This document shows, one piece after another, positions 25,944 to 34,997 of a DNA stretch of 64,000 bases. Below the pieces are notes generated by a model, which saw only the letters and a list, made by a program, of their open reading frames with translations, was not told where the DNA came from and made no database searches. The DNA comes from Rathayibacter caricis DSM 15933 (GTDB lineage Bacteria; Actinomycetota; Actinomycetes; Actinomycetales; Microbacteriaceae), in NCBI RefSeq assembly GCF_003044275.1, contig NZ_PZPL01000001.1:868001-932000 (forward strand), in the 5' to 3' direction. How positions within the stretch are numbered: the first letter of the stretch is position 1; each line of letters begins with the position of its first letter. The translations under genes were made by a program, and so were the position numbers.

Positions 25944-26912
25944 ATGAGCATTCTCGACGCCGCTGTGGACGACCGGGTCCGACAGCGGTTCGGCGTGCCG
26001 ATCGCGCGGCTCGAACCGGTGACCGGCGGACTCGACGACCGGGCCCGCGTCTGGTGCGCGACCGACGACTCCGGAGCCCTGTGGAGCGTCAAGGCGAGCC
26101 GCCGCGACGGCCGCTTCGGGCTGTCGCTGGCCGCCTCGCTCGCCGACGCAGGAGTACCGGGTGTGATCGCTCCGCTGCGCGCCGACGACGGCCGCCCGTG
26201 GACGGAGGACGACGGCGTGCTCGTCTCGGTCGCCCCGTGGATCCTCGGCGAGGACGCGGTCGACTCCGGCCCCGACGCCCTCTCGTGGGAGGAGCTCGGC
26301 GTCGTGCTGCGCGCCGTGCACGACTCCGAACCGCCCGCCGGCGCTCCCGTCCGCCGCGGGATCCGCCGCGCGGACGCCCCTCCGCTCGCCCGCCTGGCCG
26401 ATCTCGACGAGCGGATGCACGCCGTGCAGGACCACGCCGTCGCCCGGCTCTGGCGCGATCACCGACCGCGCCTCGAGGCGCTCGCCCGGGCGGAGCGGCG
26501 CCTCAAGCGCGAGCGCACGCCGACCGCGCGCGTGCCCCTGCACGGCGATCCGCATCCGGGCAACGTCGTGATCGGCGTCGACGGCCGCCCCTGGCTCATC
26601 GACTTCGACGAGGCGACCGTGGCCCCGCGCGAGGTCGACCTGCTGCTGATCGAGCTCGGCGTGATCTTCTCGCAGCCGATCAGCGACGAGCAGCGCCGGG
26701 CGTTCCGCTCGGGCTACGGAGCGACCGCGATCGACGACTCGCGCATCGCCCGCTTCGGCTGCGTGCGCGCGATCGAGGACGCGGCCGCCACGGCTCACGC
26801 GGCGCTCGACTCCGAGGACCCCGGCGAGTCGCTCGAGTCGCTCGAGGGCCAGCTCGGCCCCCACGGCCTCGTCTCGCTCGTCGAGATCGCGCTCGACCGC
26901 CTCGACCCCTGA
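25944..26912 (+). CDS. Aminoglycoside-phosphotransferase-family kinase
   Basis: A 322-aa protein-kinase-like phosphotransferase. The catalytic loop VPLHGDPHPGNVVIG (Brenner-type HxDxxxxN) and the metal-binding LIDFDEATVAPREVDL are both intact, and a nucleotide-binding Lys is in LWSVKASRRDG. The family phosphorylates aminoglycosides, choline, homoserine or sugars. It lies 77 bp upstream of a sugar importer, so a sugar or sugar-like small molecule is a plausible substrate (inference). ATG 25944 follows CACGAT by seven bases; ATG 25935 is an alternative. Confidence 0.82.
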   Translation: MSILDAAVDDRVRQRFGVPIARLEPVTGGLDDRARVWCATDDSGALWSVKASRRDGRFGLSLAASLADAGVPGVIAPLRADDGRPWTEDDGVLVSVAPWILGEDAVDSGPDALSWEELGVVLRAVHDSEPPAGAPVRRGIRRADAPPLARLADLDERMHAVQDHAVARLWRDHRPRLEALARAERRLKRERTPTARVPLHGDPHPGNVVIGVDGRPWLIDFDEATVAPREVDLLLIELGVIFSQPISDEQRRAFRSGYGATAIDDSRIARFGCVRAIEDAAATAHAALDSEDPGESLESLEGQLGPHGLVSLVEIALDRLDP

Positions 26913-26989
26913 CCCGCAGACCGACACCGCACACCCGCACGCACCCGCACACCGCAGACACCGCACCGCACACCACAGCAGAGGACACC

Positions 26990-28279
26990 ATGAAGACACG
27001 ACGCCTGATACCCACCGCCACCGTCCTGGCCGTCACCGCCGCCCTCACCGGCTGCAGCGGCTTCGGAGGAGGGGGCGGCGGCGGATCCGACGCCGACTCC
27101 CTCACCTTCACCACCTGGGCCAGCGAGTCCGAGCAGGCGGCCTTCGAGTCGCTGATCACCGACTTCGAGGCGGCGAACGAGGGCGTCGACGTGCAGCTCA
27201 ACGTCGTCCCCTACGACCAGATGTTCAGCAACATCGACGCGCAGCTGAGCTCGGGCGAGGCGCCCGACGTGTTCCGCGTCGACTACGGCAACCTCGGCGT
27301 CTACTCGAGCCAGGAGCAGCTGCTCGACGTGAGCGAGTACTTCACCCAGGAGCAGATCGACGCGTTCACGCCCGCCTTCTGGGAGGCCGTCTCCTACGAG
27401 GGCGTGCCCTACGGCGTCCCGCACCAGACCGACGTCTCGGCGCTGCTCGTCAACACCGAGCTGCTCGCCGCCGCGGGCATCACCGAGGTGCCGACCACGC
27501 TCGACGAGGCCTGGACCTGGGAGGAGTTCGCCGACGTCGCCACGACGCTGCGCGCCTCCCTCCCCGCCGAGCAGTACCCGTTCGTCTACAACTGGCAGCT
27601 CGGCGGCACCCCGCGCTGGCTGAGCTGGCTGTTCGAGGCCGACGGCGCCCTGCTCGAGGAGGACGGCACCACGCCCGCCATCGACTCCCCCGAGGGCGCG
27701 AAGGCGCTCGACTTCACGAAGAGCTTCTTCGAGAACGACTGGGTGCCCCCGACCAGCTCGGTCAAGTCGGCCACCTACGCCGACTCCTTCTTCACGGAGG
27801 AGACCGCCGCGATGGCCTTCGCCGGCTCGTTCCTCGTGCCCGACATCGACGACCTCGCCGACTTCGAGTGGGTCGCGACTCCGATGCCCGTCGACCAGCG
27901 CGGAGCGACCGACCTCGGCGGCAACGCCCTCGTCGCCACCGCCGACACCGCGAACCCCGAGCTGGCCGCCGAGTTCCTGACCTTCATGACCGAGGCCGAG
28001 ACCATGGCCGAGTTCTGCGCGGCGACGAACGAGCTGCCCACCCGCTCCGACATCGACCCCGCCTCGATCGAGTTCGCGGTGCGCCCGGACGTCATGCCCG
28101 TCTTCGTCGAGCAGGCCTCGACGATCACGCCGCGCGACGTGCAGCAGCTCACCTCGCCGTTCCTCGCGCAGATCTCGGTCGCGATGCAGGACCAGCTCGA
28201 GCAGGCCTTCGTGAACGGCCGCAGCACCGAGGAGACGCTGGCCGACCTCTCCGACGCCATCGGGCAGGCGACCAGCTGA
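26990..28279 (+). CDS. Sugar ABC transporter substrate-binding lipoprotein
   Basis: A 429-aa family-1 solute-binding protein. The signal MKTRRLIPTATVLAVTAALTGC ends in lipobox LTGC, followed by a glycine linker. LTFTTWASESEQAAFESLITDFEAANEGVDVQL and GVPYGVPHQTDVSALLVNTELL are typical of CUT1 sugar binders. GAGGACACC precedes the ATG. It overlaps the downstream permease start by one base (TGATG). Confidence 0.93.
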   Translation: MKTRRLIPTATVLAVTAALTGCSGFGGGGGGGSDADSLTFTTWASESEQAAFESLITDFEAANEGVDVQLNVVPYDQMFSNIDAQLSSGEAPDVFRVDYGNLGVYSSQEQLLDVSEYFTQEQIDAFTPAFWEAVSYEGVPYGVPHQTDVSALLVNTELLAAAGITEVPTTLDEAWTWEEFADVATTLRASLPAEQYPFVYNWQLGGTPRWLSWLFEADGALLEEDGTTPAIDSPEGAKALDFTKSFFENDWVPPTSSVKSATYADSFFTEETAAMAFAGSFLVPDIDDLADFEWVATPMPVDQRGATDLGGNALVATADTANPELAAEFLTFMTEAETMAEFCAATNELPTRSDIDPASIEFAVRPDVMPVFVEQASTITPRDVQQLTSPFLAQISVAMQDQLEQAFVNGRSTEETLADLSDAIGQATS

Positions 28280-29211
28280 TGACCACCGCCGCACTCCGCG
28301 GCCGGGAAGGCGCCCCCGCGCCCGCCCGGCGGCGGTCGGCCGCCCGCACCCGGGAGGCGCTCACGGGCTACGGCTTCGTGGCGCCGAACATGCTGCTGAT
28401 GGCGCTGTTCCTCTTCGTGCCGATCCTGTGGGCGGTCCAGCTGTCGTTCCAGGACTCGCGCGGCTTCGGCACGCCGGAGTGGGTCGGGTTCGCGAACTAC
28501 CTGCGGATGGGCGCGGATCCGGTCTTCTGGCAGAGCCTCGCCAACACGCTGCTGTTCACCGCCGTGACGGTGCCGATCGAGCTGATCGGCGGGCTGGGCC
28601 TGGCCGTGCTGCTCAACTCGGTGCTGCCCGCGCGCGGCGTCTACCGCACGATCATCGTGCTGCCGCTGGTCATCTCCGGAGTCGCCTCCGGCATGATCGC
28701 GGTCACGATCTTCAGCGAGTCCTCCGGCATCGTGAACAAGGTGCTGACCTCGCTCGGCGCCTCGCCCGTCTCGTGGCAGTCCGAGGGCGCGCCCGCGATG
28801 ATCTCGGTGATGATCACCGCGATCTGGCTGCGGATCGGCTTCAACATGGTGATCTACATCGCCGGCCTGCAGAGCGTCTCGCCCGAGCTCCACGAGGCCG
28901 CGCGGATCGACGGAGCGACGCGCTGGCAGCAGTTCCGCGCGCTGACGGTGCCGCTGGTCGGCCCGTCGACGTTCTTCCTGCTGATCATGAACGTGATCGC
29001 CTCGTTCCAGGTCTTCGACATCGTCTTCGTGATGACCGGCGGCGGACCGGGCTTCTCGACCTCCGTGCTCGGCACCTACGCCTACCGCAACGGCTTCCAG
29101 GTGCGCGAGCAGGGCTACGGAGCGGCGCTGGGCGTCGTGATCCTGCTCATCACGCTCCTCTTCACCTACGTCCAGTGGCGCACCAGCCGCACCCGCGACC
29201 TCGTCGAATAG
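28279..29211 (+). CDS. Carbohydrate ABC transporter permease (MalF type)
   Basis: A 310-aa membrane protein. Segments begin with TGYGFVAPNMLLMALFLFVPILW; the EAA loop is SPELHEAARIDGATRWQQFRALTVPLVGPSTFF. The start overlaps the binding-protein stop, so translation is likely coupled. It pairs with the MalG-type gene 10 bp downstream. Confidence 0.93.
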   Translation: MTTAALRGREGAPAPARRRSAARTREALTGYGFVAPNMLLMALFLFVPILWAVQLSFQDSRGFGTPEWVGFANYLRMGADPVFWQSLANTLLFTAVTVPIELIGGLGLAVLLNSVLPARGVYRTIIVLPLVISGVASGMIAVTIFSESSGIVNKVLTSLGASPVSWQSEGAPAMISVMITAIWLRIGFNMVIYIAGLQSVSPELHEAARIDGATRWQQFRALTVPLVGPSTFFLLIMNVIASFQVFDIVFVMTGGGPGFSTSVLGTYAYRNGFQVREQGYGAALGVVILLITLLFTYVQWRTSRTRDLVE

Positions 29212-29221
29212 GACCCCTCCC

Positions 29222-30130
29222 GTGACTTCCTCGACCCTCACCCAGATCGCGCCGGCCGTCGACGCGACCCGCGCTGCCTCCGGGACCCGCCGTCGTCGCA
29301 GCGGTCGGGACGGCTCCCGCGCCGGCGTCGCCCTGCGCATCGTCGTCGCCGTGATCGCCTCGGCGATCGTCTTCTTCCCGCTCTACTGGATGCTCGTCAT
29401 CGCGTTCTCGCCCCGCGGCGAGGTCTTCGCGCCCGGCCCGCCCCGGTTCTGGCCGAGCACCCTCAGCCTCGAGAACTTCGCCACCGTGTTCGAGCGCTTC
29501 CCGGTCGGCGACTGGTTCGTCAACTCCGTCGTCATCGGCGCCTTCGTGACGGCGCTCACCGTCGCGGTGAACCTCACCGCGGGCTGGGCGTTCGCGCGAC
29601 TGCGCTTCCCGGGGCGCAACGCCCTGTTCCTCCTGGCGCTCGCGACGATGATGATCCCGGTGCAGGCGATCATGGTCGCCCAGTTCCGGCTGGTCGCCGG
29701 GCTCGAGATCTACGGCACCTACTGGTCGGTGATCCTGCCGGGGGCCGCCGCGGCGTTCGGCATCTTCCTCGCCCGGCAGTTCTTCCTCTCGATCCCGGAG
29801 GAGCTGCTCGAGGCCGCGCGGATCGACGGAGCCGGTCAGCTGCGCGTGTTCCTCCAGGTGGTGCTGCCGCTCAGCCGCCCGCTGATCGCGGTGCTCGTGC
29901 TGCTGACGCTGCTCGGCTCGTGGAACGACTTCGCCTGGCCGCTGATCGCACTGAAGGACAACGACCTGTTCACGCTGCCGATCGGACTGCTGTACCTCAA
30001 GGGGCAGTCGACGCCGGACTACAGCGCGAGCATGGCGCTGGCCCTGGTCTCGGTGCTGCCGATGGTGGTGCTTTTCCTGGCCTTCCAGCGCTACTTCGTC
30101 CAGGGCTTCGCGCGGAGCGGGATCCGGTAG
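29222..30130 (+). CDS. Carbohydrate ABC transporter permease (MalG type)
   Basis: A 302-aa permease that starts at GTG 29222 behind AGGACC. The EAA loop IPEELLEAARIDGAGQLRVFLQVVLPLSRPLIAV and C-terminus FQRYFVQGFARSGIR are diagnostic. As with the importer at 12.7-15.9 kb, no ATPase gene is present; a shared MsiK-like ATPase is expected elsewhere. An inverted repeat follows the stop. Confidence 0.93.
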   Translation: MTSSTLTQIAPAVDATRAASGTRRRRSGRDGSRAGVALRIVVAVIASAIVFFPLYWMLVIAFSPRGEVFAPGPPRFWPSTLSLENFATVFERFPVGDWFVNSVVIGAFVTALTVAVNLTAGWAFARLRFPGRNALFLLALATMMIPVQAIMVAQFRLVAGLEIYGTYWSVILPGAAAAFGIFLARQFFLSIPEELLEAARIDGAGQLRVFLQVVLPLSRPLIAVLVLLTLLGSWNDFAWPLIALKDNDLFTLPIGLLYLKGQSTPDYSASMALALVSVLPMVVLFLAFQRYFVQGFARSGIR

Positions 30131-30138
30131 CGAGGGCG

Positions 30139-30191
30139 TTCTCGCTGGTCGAGCAGCCGCGCAGGGGCGCCGGCCACTCGATCAGCGAGAA
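30139..30191. terminator. Inverted repeat between convergent genes
   Basis: The 15-base arms 30139-30153 (TTCTCGCTGGTCGAG) and 30177-30191 differ by one mismatch. It is a shortened member of the GATCGAG repeat type and lies between the permease and RraA-like stops, so it probably terminates both transcripts. Confidence 0.6.
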
Positions 30192-30210
30192 GGGAGCCGC
30201 AAGGCCACCC

Positions 30211-30822
30211 TCAGGCCAGTGCGCGCGGCGCCCCGCTGAGGATCGAGCGGCGCTTCTCGGCCTCGCCCCGCTCGATCGCCTCCGCGGCCGCGACGACCGA
30301 CTCCGCCTCCGATGCCTTCACCACCACGACCCCGTCCGCGTCGCCGACGACCAGGTCCCCAGGAGCGACGACCACGCCCGAGATCGCGACCGGCTCGTCG
30401 AGGCGCCCCGGTCCGTGCTTGTACGGCCCCGCCGGGCTGACCGCCCGCGCGAACACCGGCATCCCGACGTCGCCCAGCGTGCCGGCGTCGCGCACCGCTC
30501 CGTCGACGACGAAACCCGCGATGCCGAGCGTGTCGGCGCGCAGCCCGATCAGGTCGCCGATCAGCGCCCGGGTGACGTCGCCGCCGCCGTTCACGACGAT
30601 CACGTCGCCGGGCTGCGCGGCGTCGAGCGCCCGGTGGATCAGGAGGTTGTCGCCCGGGCGGGTCCAGACGGTGAACGCCCGACCGGCCAGGCGCGCGCCC
30701 GCCCAGACGGGGTGCAGGCCGGAGGCGATGCCGAACCGCTCCTGCGCGTCGCCGATGTTGGCGGTCGGCAGCAGTCGCGCCCGGTCGATCAGCTCATCGG
30801 TGATGAGGGGGATCCGTGACAT
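30211..30822 (-). CDS. RraA-like 4-hydroxy-4-methyl-2-oxoglutarate/oxaloacetate aldolase family protein
   Basis: A 203-aa protein of the RraA/HMG-CHA aldolase family. The core NGGGDVTRALIGDLIGLRADTLGIAGFVVDGAVRDAGTL contains the substrate-binding GDL...R and the DGxxRD metal/catalytic motif needed for class II pyruvate aldolase activity, which regulatory RraA proteins lack in part. It lies 26 bp downstream of tctC, so it probably acts on the tri- or dicarboxylate brought in by the TctABC importer (inference). Confidence 0.85.
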   Translation of the reverse strand: MSRIPLITDELIDRARLLPTANIGDAQERFGIASGLHPVWAGARLAGRAFTVWTRPGDNLLIHRALDAAQPGDVIVVNGGGDVTRALIGDLIGLRADTLGIAGFVVDGAVRDAGTLGDVGMPVFARAVSPAGPYKHGPGRLDEPVAISGVVVAPGDLVVGDADGVVVVKASEAESVVAAAEAIERGEAEKRRSILSGAPRALA

Positions 30823-30848
30823 GAGGGGTGTCCTTCCGGTGGGCGGAG

Positions 30849-31862
30849 CTATTCGGCGATGAGTTCTTCGATGACGGGCTTCGCGGTCTTCTCGCGCTCC
30901 TCCCAGAGGGCGGCGACCTCGGCCGCGTCCTCCCAGGTGGGCACCGTGCCCGCGGCCTCGAGCTTCTCGGCGACCTCGGGGTCCTGCGTGGCCGCCTCGA
31001 GCGCGCCCTCGAGAGCGGCGATCGTCTCCTCGGGGGTGCCGGCCGGGGCCGAGATGGCGAAGTTGTTCGTCATCGGCTCGAGCTCGAACCCGGCGTCGGC
31101 GATGGTCGGCACGTCCGGCAGGAACGGGCTCTGCTGGTCGTTGACGACCGCGAGGATCGAGATCTCGCCCGACTTGTACTGCCCGATGAAGCTCGAGACG
31201 CCTCCCAGGGCGAAGTCGACCTCGCCCGAGACCAGGGCGGCGATCTTGTCGGCCCCGCTGTTGTAGTGGACGATGTTGAAGTCGAGCCCGAGCTCCTTCT
31301 CGATCGTGCGCAGGTTGACGTGATCGTCCCCCGCGCGGGAGTCGGTGCCCACGGTGATCTCGCCCGGCGCCGCCTCGACGGCGTCGAACAGCTCCTCGAG
31401 CGACGTGTACGGGCTCGAGGCGTTCACTCCGATGACCACGTCGTTCAGCGCGAACGATCCGATCGGAGCGAAGCTCTCGCGGTCGAAGCCGGCCTGCTTG
31501 CTGGGGTCGAGGTACCGTCCGAAGATCGACGGGATGTTCGTGAAGCCGATCGTGCCGCCGTCCTTCGCGGCCGAGGCGAGGTAGTTCAGGCCGATGACCT
31601 GGCTGCCGCCCTCCTTGTTCACGACCTTCACGTTCGCGTCGAGCTCCTCCGACAGCACCGGCGCCAGGATGCGGGCGAGGATGTCGTTGCCGGCGCCCGC
31701 CGCGGACGGGACGATCCACTCGATCGTCTGCCCGGACTCGGGGAAGGTCGCGTCCGAGGCGCCGCCCGGAGCGGCGGCCGAGGAGGTGCAGCCGGCGAGC
31801 AGGGCGGAGCCGGCGGCGAGGGCGATCAGGGCCGCTGCGGTGCGGTGGGGGGTTCGGGTCAT
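30849..31862 (-). CDS. tctC: Tripartite tricarboxylate transporter substrate-binding protein
   Basis: A 337-aa Bug-family extracytoplasmic receptor. The signal MTRTPHRTAAALIALAAGSALLAGC ends in lipobox LAGC. PESGQTIEWIVPSAAGAGNDILARILAPVLSEEL and INVNV-type middle segments are the usual TctC layout, as is LPDVPTIADAGFEL. Its ATG overlaps the tctA stop (ATGA). The order B-A-C here differs from the common C-B-A order. Confidence 0.92.
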   Translation of the reverse strand: MTRTPHRTAAALIALAAGSALLAGCTSSAAAPGGASDATFPESGQTIEWIVPSAAGAGNDILARILAPVLSEELDANVKVVNKEGGSQVIGLNYLASAAKDGGTIGFTNIPSIFGRYLDPSKQAGFDRESFAPIGSFALNDVVIGVNASSPYTSLEELFDAVEAAPGEITVGTDSRAGDDHVNLRTIEKELGLDFNIVHYNSGADKIAALVSGEVDFALGGVSSFIGQYKSGEISILAVVNDQQSPFLPDVPTIADAGFELEPMTNNFAISAPAGTPEETIAALEGALEAATQDPEVAEKLEAAGTVPTWEDAAEVAALWEEREKTAKPVIEELIAE

Positions 31863-33391
31863 GAGACAGACTCCTTCGTCTGGTCGGAGGGGATCGTGCG
31901 GGAGGCGCGCCGCGCGAGGGCGGCGGAGAGGGCGGGCCGGACGGCTCCGAAGAGCACGGCCAGCGCGATGACGGTGACGAGCCCGATGCTCAGCGGACCG
32001 CTGACGAACACCGAGTAGTCGCCGCGCGAGAGGGCGAGCGAGCGCTGGAAGTTCTCCTCCAGCAGCGGGCCGAGGATGATCGCGAGCACCAGCGGCGTGA
32101 GCGGCACCGCGAAGAGCGAGAAGAGGTAGCCGACCACCCCGGCGCCGAGCATCACGAGGATGTCGAACGTCGATCCGTTGATGCTGTAGGTGCCGAGGAA
32201 CATGAACGCGATGATCACGGCCATCAGGTAGTGGAACGGCACCTTCAGCACCGCGACCCAGACCCGGGCGAGCGGGACGTTGAGGATCAGCAGGATCACG
32301 TTGCCGACGATGAGGCTGGCGATGATCGCCCAGGCCACCTCGGGGTTGTCGCGGAACAGCAGCGGGCCCGGGATGAGCCCGTTGATCGTGAAGGCGCCGG
32401 CCATGATCGCGACGGTCGCGCTGGTCGGGATCCCGAGGGTGAACAGCGGGATCATCGACGAGACCGCGAGTGCGTTGTTCGCCGCCTCCGGTCCGGCGAC
32501 GCCCTCGACGGCTCCGCGGCCGAACTCCTCGGGCCGCTTCGACACCTTCTTCTCGAGGGCGTATGAGGCGAGCGACGTCGCGGCGCCCGGCGATCCGGGC
32601 AGCAGGCCCATGGCGAAGCCGATGACGGAGCCGCGGAGGTACGGGAGGAAGGAGCGGCGCAGGTCGCTGCGCGTCGGCAGCAGGCGCCCCACCTTCATCG
32701 GGCGGCGCGAGCCGGAGGATCCACCGCGGGCCTGGGCGAGGATCTCGCTCATCCCGAAGACGCCCATGACCACGGCCACCAGGCCCAGGCCGTCGAAGAG
32801 CTCGGGGAGGTCGAAGGTGAAGCGCTGCACGCCCTGGCCCTGGTCGATCCCGACGCTGGCGATCGCGAGCCCCAACCCCACGCTCAGCAGCGCCTTGACC
32901 GGGTCCTTCCCGGCGAAGCTCGCGACGAGCGCCATGCCGAGCACCGACACGAGGAACAGCTCCGGAGCCCCGAACTCGAGCGCGAGCCGGCTGAAGGGGG
33001 CGACGAGGACGAACCCGACGACTCCGATCAGGCCGCCGACGAAGGAGGCGATCGCGGCGGTGACCAGGGCGGGGCCGCCCCGGCCCTGCTTCGCCATCTG
33101 GTACCCGTCGAGGGTGGTGGCGATCGAGGACGCCTCCCCGGGTATCCGCAGCAGCACGGCCGTGGTCGTGCCGCCGTAGGCCGCCCCGTAGAGGATCGCC
33201 GCGAGCATGATGATCGCGGTCGTGGCGTCGAGCCCGAACGTGACCGGGATGAGCAGCGAGACCGCCGCGGCCGGGCCGAAGCCGGGCAGGACGCCCACGA
33301 GCATCCCGATGATGCAGCCGATCAGCGCGAAGAGCAGGTGATCGGGGGTGAGGACGGTGAGGAGGCCGCCCCAGAGCTCGCCGAATCCCAT
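31859..33391 (-). CDS. tctA: Tripartite tricarboxylate transporter permease, large subunit
   Basis: A 510-aa integral membrane protein with about 11-12 hydrophobic segments. The conserved LVGVLPGFGPAAAVSLLIPVTFGLD and GLLPGSPGAATSLASYALEKKVSK loops are the two TctA signatures. It forms the secondary transporter with TctB and uses TctC as receptor. The gene begins just after the tctB stop. YGAAYGGTTTAVLLRIPGEASS is also characteristic. Confidence 0.95.
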   Translation of the reverse strand: MGFGELWGGLLTVLTPDHLLFALIGCIIGMLVGVLPGFGPAAAVSLLIPVTFGLDATTAIIMLAAILYGAAYGGTTTAVLLRIPGEASSIATTLDGYQMAKQGRGGPALVTAAIASFVGGLIGVVGFVLVAPFSRLALEFGAPELFLVSVLGMALVASFAGKDPVKALLSVGLGLAIASVGIDQGQGVQRFTFDLPELFDGLGLVAVVMGVFGMSEILAQARGGSSGSRRPMKVGRLLPTRSDLRRSFLPYLRGSVIGFAMGLLPGSPGAATSLASYALEKKVSKRPEEFGRGAVEGVAGPEAANNALAVSSMIPLFTLGIPTSATVAIMAGAFTINGLIPGPLLFRDNPEVAWAIIASLIVGNVILLILNVPLARVWVAVLKVPFHYLMAVIIAFMFLGTYSINGSTFDILVMLGAGVVGYLFSLFAVPLTPLVLAIILGPLLEENFQRSLALSRGDYSVFVSGPLSIGLVTVIALAVLFGAVRPALSAALARRASRTIPSDQTKESVS

Positions 33392-33393
33392 GG

Positions 33394-33996
33394 TCACAGC
33401 CCCAGCCAGGCGAGGGGGACGAGGGTCGAGTGCGGCAGGGCCGTGTTCAGCCAGACCTCGAAGACGAGGCGCGAGGCGCCCGTCGTCGCGATCGCGACGA
33501 CGGCCGCGATCCAGAGCTTGCGGCCGCCGACGAGCACGAGCACGGCGGTCAGCAGGGCGACCATGGTGACGGAGTAGCCGAGCACCGGCAGCAGGAGCGC
33601 CGCGATCGCGACGGAGCCGACGACGACTCCCACCCGCGTCCATCCCCTCCGGTCGGGGAAGTGCGCGTCGTCGAGCTCGTCGTCCTCGCCCTGGAGGAAC
33701 ACTCCGAGCGTCGAGTCCGACACCTCCGCGATCGGGAGAGCGGCGTGGGCCCGGTGCGCGCGGAGCAGCCGCAGCGACCAGAGCAGGCCGGCGACGCCGA
33801 CGAAGAGGCCCGCGACGAGGGGCATCATGCCCGCGCCGACGCCGGTCGGGGCGGTGAGGCCGTAGCCGGCACCGGAGACGACCAGCGCGGCACCACCGAG
33901 CGCGGAGGCTCCGGCGAGCGCCCACTCCGTGACGGTGCGGGGGTCGCGCGACCGGGATCCGCCGGACGCGGTGCTTCTGGGTTCGATCGTGGACAT
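33394..33996 (-). CDS. tctB: Tripartite tricarboxylate transporter small membrane subunit
   Basis: A 200-aa protein with four hydrophobic segments and a hydrophilic central loop (residues 85-120), matching the poorly conserved TctB family. PTGVGAGMMPLVAGLFVGVAGL in the first half is the most typical part. GGAGGACGACG precedes the ATG. It is the first gene of the leftward unit tctB-tctA-tctC-aldolase. Confidence 0.85.
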   Translation of the reverse strand: MSTIEPRSTASGGSRSRDPRTVTEWALAGASALGGAALVVSGAGYGLTAPTGVGAGMMPLVAGLFVGVAGLLWSLRLLRAHRAHAALPIAEVSDSTLGVFLQGEDDELDDAHFPDRRGWTRVGVVVGSVAIAALLLPVLGYSVTMVALLTAVLVLVGGRKLWIAAVVAIATTGASRLVFEVWLNTALPHSTLVPLAWLGL

Positions 33997-34065
33997 CGTC
34001 GTCCTCCGCCTCTCTGCGGGTTCCTCGAGTCGCGGATGCAGGGCTGCAGCGCCCCGACTTGCGAC

Positions 34066-34081
34066 ATTGCACAGAATTGCA
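34066..34081. promoter_or_regulatory. Operator-like direct repeats in the tctB/RpiR divergent region
   Basis: ATTGCA occurs at 34066-34071 and again at 34076-34081, exactly 10 bp apart so on the same helix face. They sit between the divergent tctB and RpiR-type regulator genes and are candidate binding sites for that regulator. Confidence 0.4.
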
Positions 34082-34112
34082 TGCAGCTGTCAGACTGTCA
34101 AGGCGGGACCGG

Positions 34113-34118
34113 TAAGGT
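34113..34118 (+). promoter_or_regulatory. Candidate -10 box of the RpiR-type gene
   Basis: TAAGGT lies 26 bp before the GTG start, predicting a short leader that includes the AAGGGGAG ribosome site. Confidence 0.4.
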
Positions 34119-34144
34119 CCTCATCGACTCGAAGGGGAGTGCGC

Positions 34145-34987
34145 GTGAGCTTCAAATCGGTCGTCGCGAGCAACACGCGGCAGATCAGTCCGTCCGAGCG
34201 GCGGGTCATGAACGTCCTGCTCTCGGCGACGAACGCGTCCGAGATCACGGCGGCCGAGATCGCCAGCCGATCGCAGACGCACGAGTCGACGGTGGTCCGC
34301 CTCGCCCAGAAGCTGGGCTACCGCGGCTACCCGGATCTGCGGGCCGACCTGCAGCGCGACGAGGGCTCGCACGTCGAGTCCGTGCCGGTCATGCGCGCGT
34401 CCACCGGGCACGACCTGCTCGCGTTCGCGACCGACGAGGCCGCCTCGCTCGAGCGCCTGGCGCGCTACATCCCGCAGGAGTCGCTCGACTCCGCCGCCGG
34501 GGCGATCCACGCCGCGCGGACCGTCTACCTCTACTCCAGCGCCGACGAGCGCGCGGCGCTCGATCTGCTCGCCGGCCGCCTGCGCCGGCTCGGTCTCGTC
34601 GTGGTCACCCTCGGCTACGGCGGCAAGGACCTCGCCGAGCACTTCGTGAGCTTCGACGCCACCAGCGTCCTCGTCGCCCTCGCCCTGCGCGAGGCCCCGA
34701 CCTCGCTGCCGACCCTGGTCAGCGAGGCGCAGCGCCGAGGAGGCGCGGCGATCCTGGTCACGGACACGCCCGGCTACCACTTCCGCCCCGCTCCCGACCA
34801 CCTGCTCGCGTCGCCGCGCGGGTTCGACTCGGAGTACAACACGCTCGTCGTGCCGATCGTCATCGCCTACGCGCTGCAGCTGGCCGTCTTCCACCTCGAT
34901 CCGACCCGCTACGGAGCCGTCCGCAGCGACATCGACGACCTCACGCGCCTGGTGGGCGGAGCCGACGAGATCCCGCTGCGTCCGTGA
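34145..34987 (+). CDS. MurR/RpiR-family transcriptional regulator
   Basis: A 280-aa regulator with an N-terminal helix-turn-helix (about residues 15-65: SERRVMNVLLSATNASEITAAEIASRSQTHESTVVRLAQKLGYRGYPDLRADL) and a C-terminal SIS domain (RTVYLYSSADERAALDLLAGRLRRLG). SIS domains sense phosphosugars or related acids. It is divergent from tctBAC and probably controls it. GTG 34145 follows AAGGGGAG; GTG 34139 is another in-frame option but too close to that site. Confidence 0.9.
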   Translation: MSFKSVVASNTRQISPSERRVMNVLLSATNASEITAAEIASRSQTHESTVVRLAQKLGYRGYPDLRADLQRDEGSHVESVPVMRASTGHDLLAFATDEAASLERLARYIPQESLDSAAGAIHAARTVYLYSSADERAALDLLAGRLRRLGLVVVTLGYGGKDLAEHFVSFDATSVLVALALREAPTSLPTLVSEAQRRGGAAILVTDTPGYHFRPAPDHLLASPRGFDSEYNTLVVPIVIAYALQLAVFHLDPTRYGAVRSDIDDLTRLVGGADEIPLRP

Positions 34988-34997
34988 CCGGCCGGCG

